From: Streptomyces californicus
GTDB taxonomy: Bacteria > Actinomycetota > Actinomycetes > Streptomycetales > Streptomycetaceae
Reading direction: 5' to 3'
Length of the DNA stretch: 64,000 nt
Assembly: GCF_000717645.1 (NCBI RefSeq)
Contig: NZ_JNZZ01000012.1
Span: 127,282-191,281, forward strand
Shown here: one piece after another, positions 10,062-18,076 of the stretch
Layout of the letters: every line of letters begins with the position of its first letter
Position numbering within the stretch: position 1 is the stretch's first letter
Position numbers and translations under genes: made by a program
Notes under the pieces: generated by a model
Told to the model about the DNA's origin: nothing
What the model saw: the letters and a program-made list of their open reading frames with translations, nothing else
Database searches by the model: none

Positions 10062-10835
10062 TCAGAGGACCTTGGAGAGGAACGCGCGGGTGCGCTCCTG
10101 GACGGGGTGGTCGAGTACGTCGGCGGGCGGGCCCTGTTCGACGACGCGGCCCTCGTCCATGAACACGACGGTGTCGGCGACCTCGCGGGCGAAGCCGATC
10201 TCGTGGGTGACGACGATCATCGTGGTGCCGCCGCGGGCCAGGTCCTTGATGACGTCGAGGACCTCGCCGACGAGTTCGGGGTCGAGGGCGGAGGTCGGCT
10301 CGTCGAAGAGCAGGAGGCGGGGTTCCAGGGCCAGCGCGCGGGCGATGGCGACGCGCTGCTGCTGGCCGCCGGAGAGCTGTGCGGGGTAGGCCGCCGCCTT
10401 GTCCAGGAGGCCGACCCGTTCGAGCAGCTTCTCCGCCGCCGCCACGGCCGCCTTGCGGGGGCGGCCCAGCGCCGAGACCGGGGCCTCGATGATGTTCTCC
10501 AGGACGGTGAGGTGCGGGAAGAGGTGGAAGTTCTGGAAGACGAAGCCGATCTTGGTGCGTTGGCGCAGCACCTCGCGTTCGCGCAGTTCGTAGAGCTTGT
10601 CGCCGTCCCTGCGGTAGCCGACCAGTGTGCCGTCCACGCTGATCCAGCCCCGGTCCACCTTCTCCAGGTGGTTGATGGTGCGCAGGAGCGTGGACTTGCC
10701 GGAGCCGGAGGGGCCGATGACGACGGTGACCTCGCCGGGACGGACCGCGAGGTCGATGCCGCGCAGCACCTCCAGGGAGCCGAACTTCTTGTGCACGGAG
10801 CGGATTTCGACCATGGCGTCGCTGGGTGCGCTCAT
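10062..10835 (-). CDS. Polar amino acid ABC transporter ATPase
   Basis: A 257-residue ABC ATPase of the GlnQ/TcyC class. Walker [10 protein letters not shown] is at residues 41-49, the signature is LSGGQQQR, Walker B is [12 protein letters not shown], and the switch His is in VVTHE. Start ATG 10835 overlaps the stop of the permease gene by 4 bases (ATGA), so they are coupled. It is the only ATPase in a block with two permease genes and two binding proteins, and may power both permeases. Confidence 0.96.
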   Translation of the reverse strand: MSAPSDAMVEIRSVHKKFGSLEVLRGIDLAVRPGEVTVVIGPSGSGKSTLLRTINHLEKVDRGWISVDGTLVGYRRDGDKLYELREREVLRQRTKIGFVFQNFHLFPHLTVLENIIEAPVSALGRPRKAAVAAAEKLLERVGLLDKAAAYPAQLSGGQQQRVAIARALALEPRLLLFDEPTSALDPELVGEVLDVIKDLARGGTTMIVVTHEIGFAREVADTVVFMDEGRVVEQGPPADVLDHPVQERTRAFLSKVL

Positions 10836-11779
10836 CGCACGGCCCCCTTGGCGTAGTGGCGTTCGACGTAGTGCTGGAGGACGGAGAGCACGGTGGTGAG
10901 GAGGATGTACCAGACGGTGGCGACCATCAGCAGCGGCACGACCCGGCCGTTGCGGCCGTAGACCACCTGCACCTGGTAGAAGAGTTCGCCGATCGCCATG
11001 ACGGAGACGATCGAGGTGCCCTTGAACAGCGAGATGATCTCGTTGGCGGCGTTGGGCAGGATGGAGCGCATGGCCTGCGGGAGGACGATCCGCCGCAGCT
11101 GCCGCAGGCGCGGGATGCCGAGGGCGGCCGCCGCCTCCGACTGGCCCCGGTCCACCGCGAGGACGCCGCCGCGCACGATCTCCGCCGCGTACGCCGCCTG
11201 GTGCAGGGCGAGGCCGAGGACGGCGGCGCTGGTCGCGCCGACGAGGTTCATCGTGTCGAAGGCGAAGAAGCCCGGCCCGAACGGGATGCCGAAGGTCAAC
11301 TCCTCGTACAGGTAGGCGAGGTTGAACCAGAACAGCAGTTGCACGATGAGCGGGATCGAGCGGAAGGCCCAGATGTAGCCGTGGGCGACCGCCCGCAGGA
11401 ACCGGCTCTCCGAGAGCCGCATGAAGGCCAGGACGATCCCGAGGGCGAAGCCGAGGACCGTTCCGTAGACGGTGAGTTGGAGGGTGACCCAGACGGCCTT
11501 GAGGATCGTCGGCGCGGTGAAGAAGCGGGCGAAGACGTCCCACTCCCAACCGGGGTTGGTGATCAGCCCGTTGAGGAACTGGGCGAGCAGGACGGCCGTC
11601 GCCGCGATGGCGGCCCAGCGCCACGGGTGGCGGGCGGGGACGATCGTCAGCGTCTCGCTCCCGGCGCCGGCCCCCTTCGCGGCACAGCGGTCGGCGGGCG
11701 GAGGCGCGGACGGCCCGGCGGACGGGTCGGTGGGCGGTCCGGCGGACGGATCGACGGGTGGATCGCTGGTCAGCGACAT
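10832..11779 (-). CDS. Polar amino acid ABC transporter permease (His/Glu/Gln class)
   Basis: A 315-residue inner-membrane permease. A Pro/Asp/Ala-rich N-terminal tail of about 45 residues precedes the helices. It has the HisM-type core, [17 protein letters not shown], and the EAA loop, [22 protein letters not shown], which docks to the ATPase. Start ATG 11779. It is closely similar in layout to the permease at 13691-14566, with a FAD-protein gene between them, so the two arose by duplication. The pair could form a heterodimer or two alternative homodimers. Confidence 0.94.
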   Translation of the reverse strand: MSLTSDPPVDPSAGPPTDPSAGPSAPPPADRCAAKGAGAGSETLTIVPARHPWRWAAIAATAVLLAQFLNGLITNPGWEWDVFARFFTAPTILKAVWVTLQLTVYGTVLGFALGIVLAFMRLSESRFLRAVAHGYIWAFRSIPLIVQLLFWFNLAYLYEELTFGIPFGPGFFAFDTMNLVGATSAAVLGLALHQAAYAAEIVRGGVLAVDRGQSEAAAALGIPRLRQLRRIVLPQAMRSILPNAANEIISLFKGTSIVSVMAIGELFYQVQVVYGRNGRVVPLLMVATVWYILLTTVLSVLQHYVERHYAKGAVR

Positions 11780-11852
11780 GGAGGCAGTCCTTGGGCGCGG
11801 AGACGGAGGCGGCGGTACGGAACCGGGGTGGTACGGGAGGGCGGCGGCCGGG

Positions 11853-13694
11853 TCAGGAGGGAAGGCGACCGGGACAGGAGAGGTCGCGCAGCAACGTGAG
11901 CGCGGCGCGCGCGGCGGCGTCGTTCTGCCGGAAGGCGGGACCGCCGGTCCGGGGGCGGGTGAACGCCCCGCTGTTGCGCGCGGTGGTGAACGGCCCCAGC
12001 GCGAAGCGGCGCGGGTGCGGGCGGCCGGCCCGGTCCAGGACCCGGCTGTCGGCCGGGTCCACGGACAGCAGTCCGGAGCCGGTGACCGCCGCCCCCTCGT
12101 CGCGCAGGGCGCGCAGCAGCGGGCTCGCGGTGTGCCGGAGCGAGGGGTCGGGCAGCCGGGCCTCGACCAGCGCACGGGCCTCGGTGGCCGCGCCGGGGAC
12201 GGTGGCGCTCCGGGCCCGGAAGAGGCCCCGCTCCTCGTCGGCCTCCACCGTCAGGTCGGCGCCGAGGAAGCGGACGACGCCGGCCCGGGACAGGGCCAGG
12301 AGCTGGTGGAGGCGGGGGCCGGGCGGGCCGGAGGCCAGGTAGCTGAAGAAGCCGTGCCACCAGCCGCCGATGTCGCCGAGCCGGACGAGCTGGGCGTAGG
12401 CGGAGAGGAGCCCGAGGAAGACGGCGAGGTCCTCGCTGTGCCCCGGGTCGTGGCGGCGGGCCAGGTCGTCCGTGATGTAGGCGCGCAGCGCATCCTGGAG
12501 GGCGTCGGGCGAGGGGTGGCGTACGCCGTCGAGCGGCCGGTCGAGCGCGTCGAGGTCGAGCCGGTCGGCCGGGTCGGGCACGGCCTCCGCGACGAGGGCC
12601 GCCAGTTCGGGACTGCCCGGGTCGGCGGCGGCGTACTTGTCGGCGAAGACCTCGTGGGCCAGGGCGGTGCGCTCGGGGTGGGCGGTGAACAGCCGGTGGT
12701 AGTGGGCGTGGCCCAGCTCCTTCACGACGGCCGGCCAGACGTCGCGCCGGAAGTCGAGCGGCCCGGCGGACCGCAGCGCCGCCTCGGTCCAGTCGGGCCC
12801 CAAGTGCCGAGGCAGGGGCGGGCGTTCACCGGTCCAGGCGTAGCCGATCTTCGCGTGGTACGGGACGCCTCGCCGCGATCCGACGTACAGCACGGGCTCC
12901 CGGCCCGAGGGCAGGTAGACCCCGTCCTCGTGCCGGCCGCCGCGCCCCTCGGTGAGCAGGACCATCAGGTCGACGAAGGCGAGCCCGAACCCCCGGACGA
13001 TGACGGGCTCCCCGGGGCGCAGGGCGCCGAGGTCGCTGTCGGCGGTGAAGTCGGGCGGGAGGTGGACCAGGCCGTGGCGCCGGGCGAAGTCGCCCAGTCC
13101 CGCCTGCTCGGGCTCCTCCTCGGCGTCGAGGTGGCCGACGGTGAGCACGACGAGGTCGGCGAGGAGCGGTTCGGGGCGGTCCTGGAGCCGGACGCGCTGG
13201 CGGCCGCCGCGCGGGCCGGTGACGGCGAGGGCGGTGGTGCGGTGTTCGTGGACGGTGACGCCGGGCGGCAGGGCGGCGCGCGCTCGCTCGTAGGTCCAGC
13301 GCAGATAGGCGCTCTGGAGCCGCCGGGTGGGGAAGTCGCTTCCGGTGAGGCCGTGGATCTCGGCGAGCACGGCGGGGTCGGCGTCCGGGGTGACGCGCCC
13401 GGCGCGCACGTCGTCGGCCCAGGCGTCCAGGGCCGGTCCCGCCACGACGGGGCCGGCCAGCTCCACCGTCTCGTCGGTGAACATGGTGACGTCCTCGGCC
13501 ATGGAGTTCATCCACAGCAGCGGCGACTGGTCGGGCCGCCATATCCGGCCGCCGCCCGGCGGGTGGGGGTCCACGACGTGGAGGTCCAGGGGCGTGTCTC
13601 CGTACAGCTCACCGGCGTTGGCGGCGATGCGCTCGATGACGCCGGTGCCGCGCGGGCCGCCGCCGATCACCACGAGGCTGGGCCGGGCGCTCAT
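11853..13694 (-). CDS. FAD/NAD(P)-binding protein (NAD_binding_9 type)
   Basis: A 613-residue protein with an N-terminal dinucleotide-binding Rossmann motif, VVIGGGPRGTGVIERI, and the family landmarks GRIWRPDQSPLLWMNSMAEDVTMF and VIVRGFGLAFVDLMVLLTEGRGG. Such proteins resemble flavin N-hydroxylases or oxidases, but their reactions are mostly untested. ATG 13694 overlaps the upstream permease stop by 4 bases. Its place between two transporter permeases and upstream of two flavin monooxygenases suggests that it acts on the imported compound, for example by oxidation of an S- or N-substituted amino acid. Another possibility is that it supplies electrons; there is no ferredoxin-like partner here. 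Confidence 0.88.
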   Translation of the reverse strand: MSARPSLVVIGGGPRGTGVIERIAANAGELYGDTPLDLHVVDPHPPGGGRIWRPDQSPLLWMNSMAEDVTMFTDETVELAGPVVAGPALDAWADDVRAGRVTPDADPAVLAEIHGLTGSDFPTRRLQSAYLRWTYERARAALPPGVTVHEHRTTALAVTGPRGGRQRVRLQDRPEPLLADLVVLTVGHLDAEEEPEQAGLGDFARRHGLVHLPPDFTADSDLGALRPGEPVIVRGFGLAFVDLMVLLTEGRGGRHEDGVYLPSGREPVLYVGSRRGVPYHAKIGYAWTGERPPLPRHLGPDWTEAALRSAGPLDFRRDVWPAVVKELGHAHYHRLFTAHPERTALAHEVFADKYAAADPGSPELAALVAEAVPDPADRLDLDALDRPLDGVRHPSPDALQDALRAYITDDLARRHDPGHSEDLAVFLGLLSAYAQLVRLGDIGGWWHGFFSYLASGPPGPRLHQLLALSRAGVVRFLGADLTVEADEERGLFRARSATVPGAATEARALVEARLPDPSLRHTASPLLRALRDEGAAVTGSGLLSVDPADSRVLDRAGRPHPRRFALGPFTTARNSGAFTRPRTGGPAFRQNDAAARAALTLLRDLSCPGRLPS

Positions 13695-14566
13695 CGCGCA
13701 CCCGCCGTGCCGCGGGCGTAGTACCGCTCGACGTAGCGCTGTCCGATGCTCAGCAGCGTGGTGACGGCCGCGTACCAGACGGTGGCGACGAGGAGCAGCG
13801 GGATGACCTGGTAGGTGCGGTGGTAGACGAGCTGGACGGAGTAGAGCAGGTCCTGGACGGCGATGATGCTGACGATGGAGGTGCCCTTGAGGGTGCCGAT
13901 CAGCATGTTCCCGGCCGGCGGCACGATGGAGCGCATCGCCTGCGGCAGCACGATGCGCCGGAACCGCCGCCAGGGGCCGAGGCCGAGGGACTGGGCGGCC
14001 TCCACCTGGCCCCGTTCGACGGAGAGGATGCCGCCGCGCACGACCTCGGCGGCGTACGCGGCCTCGTGCAGGGTCAGCCCGACGACGGCGACGGCGACCG
14101 GGCCGAGGAGGCGGGTCGTGGAGACTCCGAGGATCTGCGGGTACAGGGCGCCGATGTTGAACCAGAACAGGAGCTGGACCAGGATCGGCGTGGACCGGAA
14201 CAGCCACACGTACCCCCAACTGACGGCCTGGAGCACCGGGTTGCCGGAGAGCCGCAGGACGGCGAGCAGGGCGCCCAGGGCGAATCCGAGCACCATGACC
14301 ACGGCGGTGAGCCAGAGCGTGAGCCACAGTCCGCGCAGGACGGGGACGGTGGCGAAGTAGGAGAGCACGACGTCCCACTGGAAGGCGTCGTTGCGGACGA
14401 CCGAGTCCAGCGCGAGCCCGAGGAGGACGAGGACGGCGACGGCCGCCGTCCAGCGGCCCGTCCGGCGCACCGGGACGATCCGGGGAAGGGCCTCGGAGCC
14501 GGCCTCGGCGGACGGGGCCGGGGCGGCGGACGACGGCGAAGGGGGCGGAACGGTCTGCGGGGGCAT
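13691..14566 (-). CDS. Polar amino acid ABC transporter permease, first gene of the unit
   Basis: A 291-residue permease of the same class as the one at 10832-11779. A Pro/Ser/Ala-rich tail of about 30 residues leads into helices; LWLTLWLTAVVMVLGFALGA and the EAA loop EAAQSLGLGPWRRFRRIVLP are present. It is the first gene of the eight-gene minus-strand unit; its stop overlaps the next ATG by 4 bases. A possible promoter with TTGACA at 14687-14692 lies upstream, in the space shared with the divergent leader-peptide unit. Confidence 0.94.
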   Translation of the reverse strand: MPPQTVPPPSPSSAAPAPSAEAGSEALPRIVPVRRTGRWTAAVAVLVLLGLALDSVVRNDAFQWDVVLSYFATVPVLRGLWLTLWLTAVVMVLGFALGALLAVLRLSGNPVLQAVSWGYVWLFRSTPILVQLLFWFNIGALYPQILGVSTTRLLGPVAVAVVGLTLHEAAYAAEVVRGGILSVERGQVEAAQSLGLGPWRRFRRIVLPQAMRSIVPPAGNMLIGTLKGTSIVSIIAVQDLLYSVQLVYHRTYQVIPLLLVATVWYAAVTTLLSIGQRYVERYYARGTAGAR

Positions 14567-14660
14567 GCGGGAGCTCCGTGGATGCTCAGCTCGAACACGG
14601 GGCGTGCCTTCACACCAAAGACCACACGTGGACCGGGCCCCTCAGCACCGGTCCGCCTCC

Positions 14661-14692
14661 GAGATAAGCGGCGTACACGGGGAGTTGTCAAG
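14661..14692 (-). promoter_or_regulatory. Possible promoter of the minus-strand sulfur unit
   Basis: On the minus strand TTGACA (14692-14687) is followed after 18 bases by TTATCT near 14668-14663. This fits a vegetative sigma promoter in an otherwise GC-rich stretch and points towards the permease start at 14566. Not tested; spacing is at the long end. Confidence 0.4.
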
Positions 14693-14704
14693 CCTGTCCA
14701 CACT

Positions 14705-14722
14705 GTGAGCCGTACGTCTCAC
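14705..14722. promoter_or_regulatory. 18-base palindrome in the divergent control region
   Basis: GTGAGCCGTACGTCTCAC is symmetric except for one base pair. It lies between the two divergent units of the sulfur block, just upstream of the TTGACA-like element of the minus unit and 41 bases before the leader-peptide ATG, so one bound repressor or activator could control both sides. No regulator gene is next to it. Confidence 0.5.
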
Positions 14723-14762
14723 TTCGGTTGACGCGCCGTCGGAAGCCTGTTCCACTGAGCCC

Positions 14763-14834
14763 ATGCATCCACAGCAGTGGCTGGTCACCCGCTCCCACAT
14801 CGACTTCGGTCGCGTGTGGTCCTCCTCCTGTTGA
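14763..14834 (+). CDS. 23-residue leader peptide ending in Cys (sulfur attenuator type)
   Basis: A short open frame, ATG 14763 to TGA 14832-14834. The peptide contains LVTRSHIDFGRVWSSSC, which fits the actinobacterial leader-peptide pattern L(T/V)xRxHIDxxRVxSxxC seen upstream of sulfur and cysteine genes. The single Cys codon (TGT) is the last before the stop, so slow translation there when Cys-tRNA is short could change the fold of the downstream RNA. There is no Shine-Dalgarno site; TTGACG (14728-14733) with TCCACT 17 bases later would put the transcript start at or near the ATG, that is, a leaderless message. The binding-protein gene starts 244 bases downstream. Pattern recognised from memory; no search was run. 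Confidence 0.72.
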   Translation: MHPQQWLVTRSHIDFGRVWSSSC

Positions 14835-15078
14835 GCCGACCCCCTGCTGTCCGGTTCCTTCCCGCTCACGCCGCCTTCCTCCGGCGTTCGAGCCCCGTTC
14901 CCCGCGTGACTTCGCCTCCGCCACACCGCGCCGCCCTCCCCTCGCTCCGCTGAACCCTCCCGGCCTCGCGCCGGCGCTCCGCCGCCTCTCCGGGCCGCCG
15001 CGGCTCCTCGCCGCCGCGCCCCGGGGCGATCGGCCCGCCCCGCCTGCCCTCCTTCGACGAACCCGGAGACGCACCGCC
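14835..15078 (+). promoter_or_regulatory. Leader RNA region between Cys peptide and binding protein
   Basis: This 244-base stretch has no convincing gene. It holds foldback elements that could form alternative hairpins: ACGCCG (14868-14873) with CGGCGT (14882-14887), and a 12-base palindrome CGCCCCGGGGCG at 15017-15028, plus several GC-rich complementary runs between 14940 and 15030. Such a layout suits attenuation by ribosome position on the leader peptide, but a clear terminator with a U run is not seen. Confidence 0.45.
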
Positions 15079-16017
15079 ATGTCCCGACCCCGGCATACCG
15101 CCCTGTTCGCGTTCATCACCGTCGCCGCCCTGACGCTCACCGCCTGCGCCGAGCCGACCGGTGCGGCGGGCGGCGGCTCCGACGAGACCGCCGCGAAGGG
15201 GAGGCCGCCGACGACGGACGTGGTCTCGAAGGTCCGCAAGGACGAGGCCGCCGCCGCCCTGCTGCCCGCGAAGGTGCGCGAGGCGGGCACGCTGCGGATC
15301 GCCTCGTCCGTCGGCACTCCGCCCGGGGCCTTCTACCTGGAGGACGGTTCCACCCCGGCAGGCGCCGACATCGACTTCGCGGACGCGGCGGCACGGGTGC
15401 TCGGGCTGAAGCTGGACCGCGAGGTGGCGTCGTTCGAGGCGATCCTCCCGGCGCTCGGCAGCGGCAAGTACGACCTGGGCACCGGGAACTTCGGCGTCAC
15501 CGACGAGCGCCGCAGGACCATCGACTTCGTGACGTACATCAACGACGGGCAGGGCTTCGCGGTCCGCGAGGACAGCACGCTGGGGAAGGTCACCGACCTC
15601 ACCCAGCTCTGCGGTCTGACCGTGGCCACCAGCGCGGGCACCACCTTCGAGGTGACGCTCCAGGAGAACCGGTCCCGGTGCGCGCGGGCGGGCAAGAAGC
15701 CCTACGAGGTGAAGACGTACGCCGACCAGGCGGCCGTCTGGATCTCGCTCCAGCAGGGGCGCAGCGATGTGGTGATGTCCACCATCAACGGCCTGCGGTA
15801 CGCGGTGAGCCAGCAGGAGGGGCTGCGCTTCCTCAACGAGTTCAAACGGCTCGACGTGGGGTTCGCCTTCAAGAAGGGCACTCCGCTGGCCCCGGCGTTC
15901 CGGGCGGCGGTGAACCGGCTCAAGGAGGACGGGACCTACGAGCGCATCCTGAAGAAGTGGGGCACCGCGAAGTCCGCGATCGAGACCTCGGAGATCTCGC
16001 CGCCCGAGATCACGTGA
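15079..16017 (+). CDS. Polar amino acid ABC transporter binding lipoprotein (divergent copy)
   Basis: A 312-residue family 3 solute-binding lipoprotein; the signal peptide ends TLTAC, a lipobox. ATG 15079 has GGAG 11 bases upstream. REAGTLRIASSVGTPPGAFY and DEAAAALLPAKVREAG parallel the sequence of the minus-strand binding protein at 9049, and it ends SEISPPEIT as that one ends near SEINPPG. It has an extra disulfide-type pair (LC..., RCARAG). It is the only structural gene behind the Cys leader peptide, so its expression is probably tuned to cysteine supply. Ligand unknown; an S-modified cysteine or cystine is the best guess from context. Confidence 0.92.
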   Translation: MSRPRHTALFAFITVAALTLTACAEPTGAAGGGSDETAAKGRPPTTDVVSKVRKDEAAAALLPAKVREAGTLRIASSVGTPPGAFYLEDGSTPAGADIDFADAAARVLGLKLDREVASFEAILPALGSGKYDLGTGNFGVTDERRRTIDFVTYINDGQGFAVREDSTLGKVTDLTQLCGLTVATSAGTTFEVTLQENRSRCARAGKKPYEVKTYADQAAVWISLQQGRSDVVMSTINGLRYAVSQQEGLRFLNEFKRLDVGFAFKKGTPLAPAFRAAVNRLKEDGTYERILKKWGTAKSAIETSEISPPEIT

Positions 16018-16039
16018 TACGGCTCCGGCCCGCGCCCTC

Positions 16040-17254
16040 TCAGCAGTCGCAGCCGCAGGAGTCCCCGCAGCAGCAGCATCCCTCGCCGCACTGGCCGCAG
16101 CAGTCGCACGCCTCGCAGCAGTCGCCGCAGTTGTTGCAGAGGGCTTCGCGCCGCTCCCGGCTCCAGGGGTCCTCGTAGGTCCCGCAGCACATCTGGCAGG
16201 TGCAGGCGAGACCGGCCCAGACCAGGCATCCGGCGATCAGGCCGCGCCGGTCGCGGGGCGGCCGCGGCGGGGGCGGCGGCGAGCCCGGTCCGCCCGGGGC
16301 GTACGGGTCTCCGGGCGGCGCCCCGTACGGGTTGCCCGGCGGCGGTCCGAAGGAGGCGTCCGGGGTCAGCGGCCCCGAGCCCTCCTGGTGCGAGCAGGAG
16401 GACGTGCCGAACGCCCGGTCGACCGAGCGGCGCAGTTCGTGCGCGAGCAGGACGTGGACGAGCGTGCCGTCGGCGAACTCCACCTCGCGCAGCGCGAGCC
16501 GGACGCCGTGCAGCGCGTCGTCGCAGAGCCGGCGCGCCTCGGCGAGCGGGGTGCCGGTGGCCGTCAGCGGGTTCCAGGCGCCCGCGGCGGCGTCGGCCTC
16601 CCGGTCCTCGACGGCGTCCAGCAGGTGGGCGAGGCGCCCGAAGAGCCGGCCGGCCTCCGCGAGCGGGGCCGCGTTCCGCGGCTTCCCGGCGAGGACCGCG
16701 GTGTGCGCGAAGGCCGCCGCCGTGGCGGTCTCCGTGGGTTCGGTGACCGTCAGGAGCGGGGTGCCGGGGCCGGCGAGGCTCTCGATGCCGGTCTGCCGGT
16801 CCACCGCGTCGACCAGGAGGGCGGTGTCGAAGCCGAGGGCCGCCCCGGTCCGCGCCCCCGCCCGGTCCCATCCGGCCGCCACCCGGCGCGCGGCGGCGGC
16901 GACCGGGCGGCGGGCCAACAGCCCGTCCCGGTCGGCGACGTGGTCGCGCACCTTGGCCGAGGCGAGGACGAGCGAGACGGCGGCGGCGAGCCGGGCCCCC
17001 TCTCCCCGGGCGACCGGCGCGGTGCGCATGGCGCGCAGCGGGCAGGGGCCGGCGGTGCGCCGGCCCGCGGGTGTGCGGCCCGCCTGAGCCTCCGTCAGGA
17101 CGGAGACGATCAGGCCGTCATAGTTCGTCACGATGCGGGCGAACTGTCCGTGATCCGCCCTCAGGGCCAGGCAGAGGCCGCAGAGATGGGCCATCCACTC
17201 GGCCCTGAGGCCGTCGGAGAGCCGGTGGGTGCAGGGCCTGACGATTCCGAACAC
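16040..17254 (-). CDS. DUF5685 family protein with Cys-rich tail
   Basis: A 404-residue protein, GTG start 17254. It begins MFGIVRPC and soon has HLCGLCLALRADHG, a CxxC that could bind metal, then a long helical domain. A Pro/Gly-rich linker near residues 300-340 leads to a C-terminal tail of about 60 residues with roughly twenty cysteines (CNNCGDCCEACDCCGQCG and on). DUF5685 proteins are common in Streptomyces and have no known function. The tail looks like a metal-cluster or zinc-binding segment. The gene converges on the binding-protein gene, 22 bases apart, and shares an upstream region with the SepF-like gene. Confidence 0.88.
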   Translation of the reverse strand: MFGIVRPCTHRLSDGLRAEWMAHLCGLCLALRADHGQFARIVTNYDGLIVSVLTEAQAGRTPAGRRTAGPCPLRAMRTAPVARGEGARLAAAVSLVLASAKVRDHVADRDGLLARRPVAAAARRVAAGWDRAGARTGAALGFDTALLVDAVDRQTGIESLAGPGTPLLTVTEPTETATAAAFAHTAVLAGKPRNAAPLAEAGRLFGRLAHLLDAVEDREADAAAGAWNPLTATGTPLAEARRLCDDALHGVRLALREVEFADGTLVHVLLAHELRRSVDRAFGTSSCSHQEGSGPLTPDASFGPPPGNPYGAPPGDPYAPGGPGSPPPPPRPPRDRRGLIAGCLVWAGLACTCQMCCGTYEDPWSRERREALCNNCGDCCEACDCCGQCGEGCCCCGDSCGCDC

Positions 17255-17563
17255 GACGATCCCCCGTGAGCCGTCCAGCCGGTGCGCGACGCTCGCGCAC
17301 CGGAGCGTCGTGCATCGTATCCAGCCACCCGTTCACCCGTACGTCGGCAGGATCACCCGTACGGCCCGAAGCATCATATTTTCTTTTTTCAACCCCCCTT
17401 ATGTGGGACGAACCCTGACGAACCGCCACATCCTCTGCACCAGTCACGTCACGAATCGCCTGCGAGCCGACTATCTACTTGGCGCGGTATCCGCATCATG
17501 GACGACCATAGGGATACGAAAGAGATGCGGAACACGACAGAACCGCGGTGAGAGGAGGCATCC
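17255..17563. other. Divergent control region, 309 bases
   Basis: Lies between the DUF5685 gene (minus) and the SepF-like gene (plus). It contains an unusually AT-rich run, CATCATATTTTCTTTTTTC near 17372-17392, rare in this genome. Possible elements for the plus gene are TTGGCG near 17480 and TAGGGA near 17510. No gene seen. Confidence 0.45.
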
Positions 17564-18007
17564 ATGGGATCGGTGCGCAAGGCAAGTGCCTGGCTGGGCC
17601 TCGTGGAGGACAACGACGAGCGGTACTACGACGACGAGTACAACGACGGCCCGGAGACCGGCACGGGGAACCACGCCTGGGTCACCGACCCCCGGGTGCA
17701 GGTGGCCGCCGAGGCGGCCGAGGAGCAGGACCGGCGGATCGCGACGGTCACCCCGGACAGCTTCCGGGACGCGCGGGCCATCGGCGAGCTGTTCCGCGAC
17801 GGCGTCCCGGTGATCGTCAACCTCACGGCCATGGACCCCGCCGACGCCAAGCGCGTGGTGGACTTCGCCGCCGGGCTGATCTTCGGTCTGCGCGGTTCGA
17901 TCGACCGGGTGGCCACCCGGGTCTTCCTGCTCTCCCCCGCCGACACCCAGGTGGTGGCGGGCGAAGCCGCCGGCCGGAAGGCCGACGGCTTCTTCAACCA
18001 GAGCTGA
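17564..18007 (+). CDS. sflA: SepF-like cell division protein (SflA type)
   Basis: A 147-residue protein, ATG 17564 with GAGAGGAGG upstream. After an acidic Tyr/Asp-rich linker ([11 protein letters not shown]) it carries the SepF core: [31 protein letters not shown] followed by [17 protein letters not shown]. SepF proteins bind the FtsZ tail and tether it to the membrane. The first residues ([13 protein letters not shown]) could be an amphipathic membrane helix. Streptomyces has a main sepF in the division cluster and two paralogues, sflA and sflB; the surrounding gene order suggests sflA. It is a single-gene unit converging on the acyl-CoA dehydrogenase gene. Confidence 0.85.
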   Translation: MGSVRKASAWLGLVEDNDERYYDDEYNDGPETGTGNHAWVTDPRVQVAAEAAEEQDRRIATVTPDSFRDARAIGELFRDGVPVIVNLTAMDPADAKRVVDFAAGLIFGLRGSIDRVATRVFLLSPADTQVVAGEAAGRKADGFFNQS

Positions 18008-18076
18008 GCAGGGCGCTCGCCGGAAGCGGATCCGGTCAACGCCGCCGGTCGGCGCGTGCGCTCCCGCGCACCTCCG

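Noticed and set aside
14642..14926. Minus-strand frame of 94 codons overlapping the Cys leader peptide, with several Cys
   Set aside because: No ribosome site, no resemblance to leader peptides, and it crosses the divergent promoter elements.
16180..16380. Possible frameshift or low-quality segment in the Pro/Gly linker of the DUF5685 protein
   Set aside because: The frame stays open through the linker into the Cys-rich tail, which is typical for this family.
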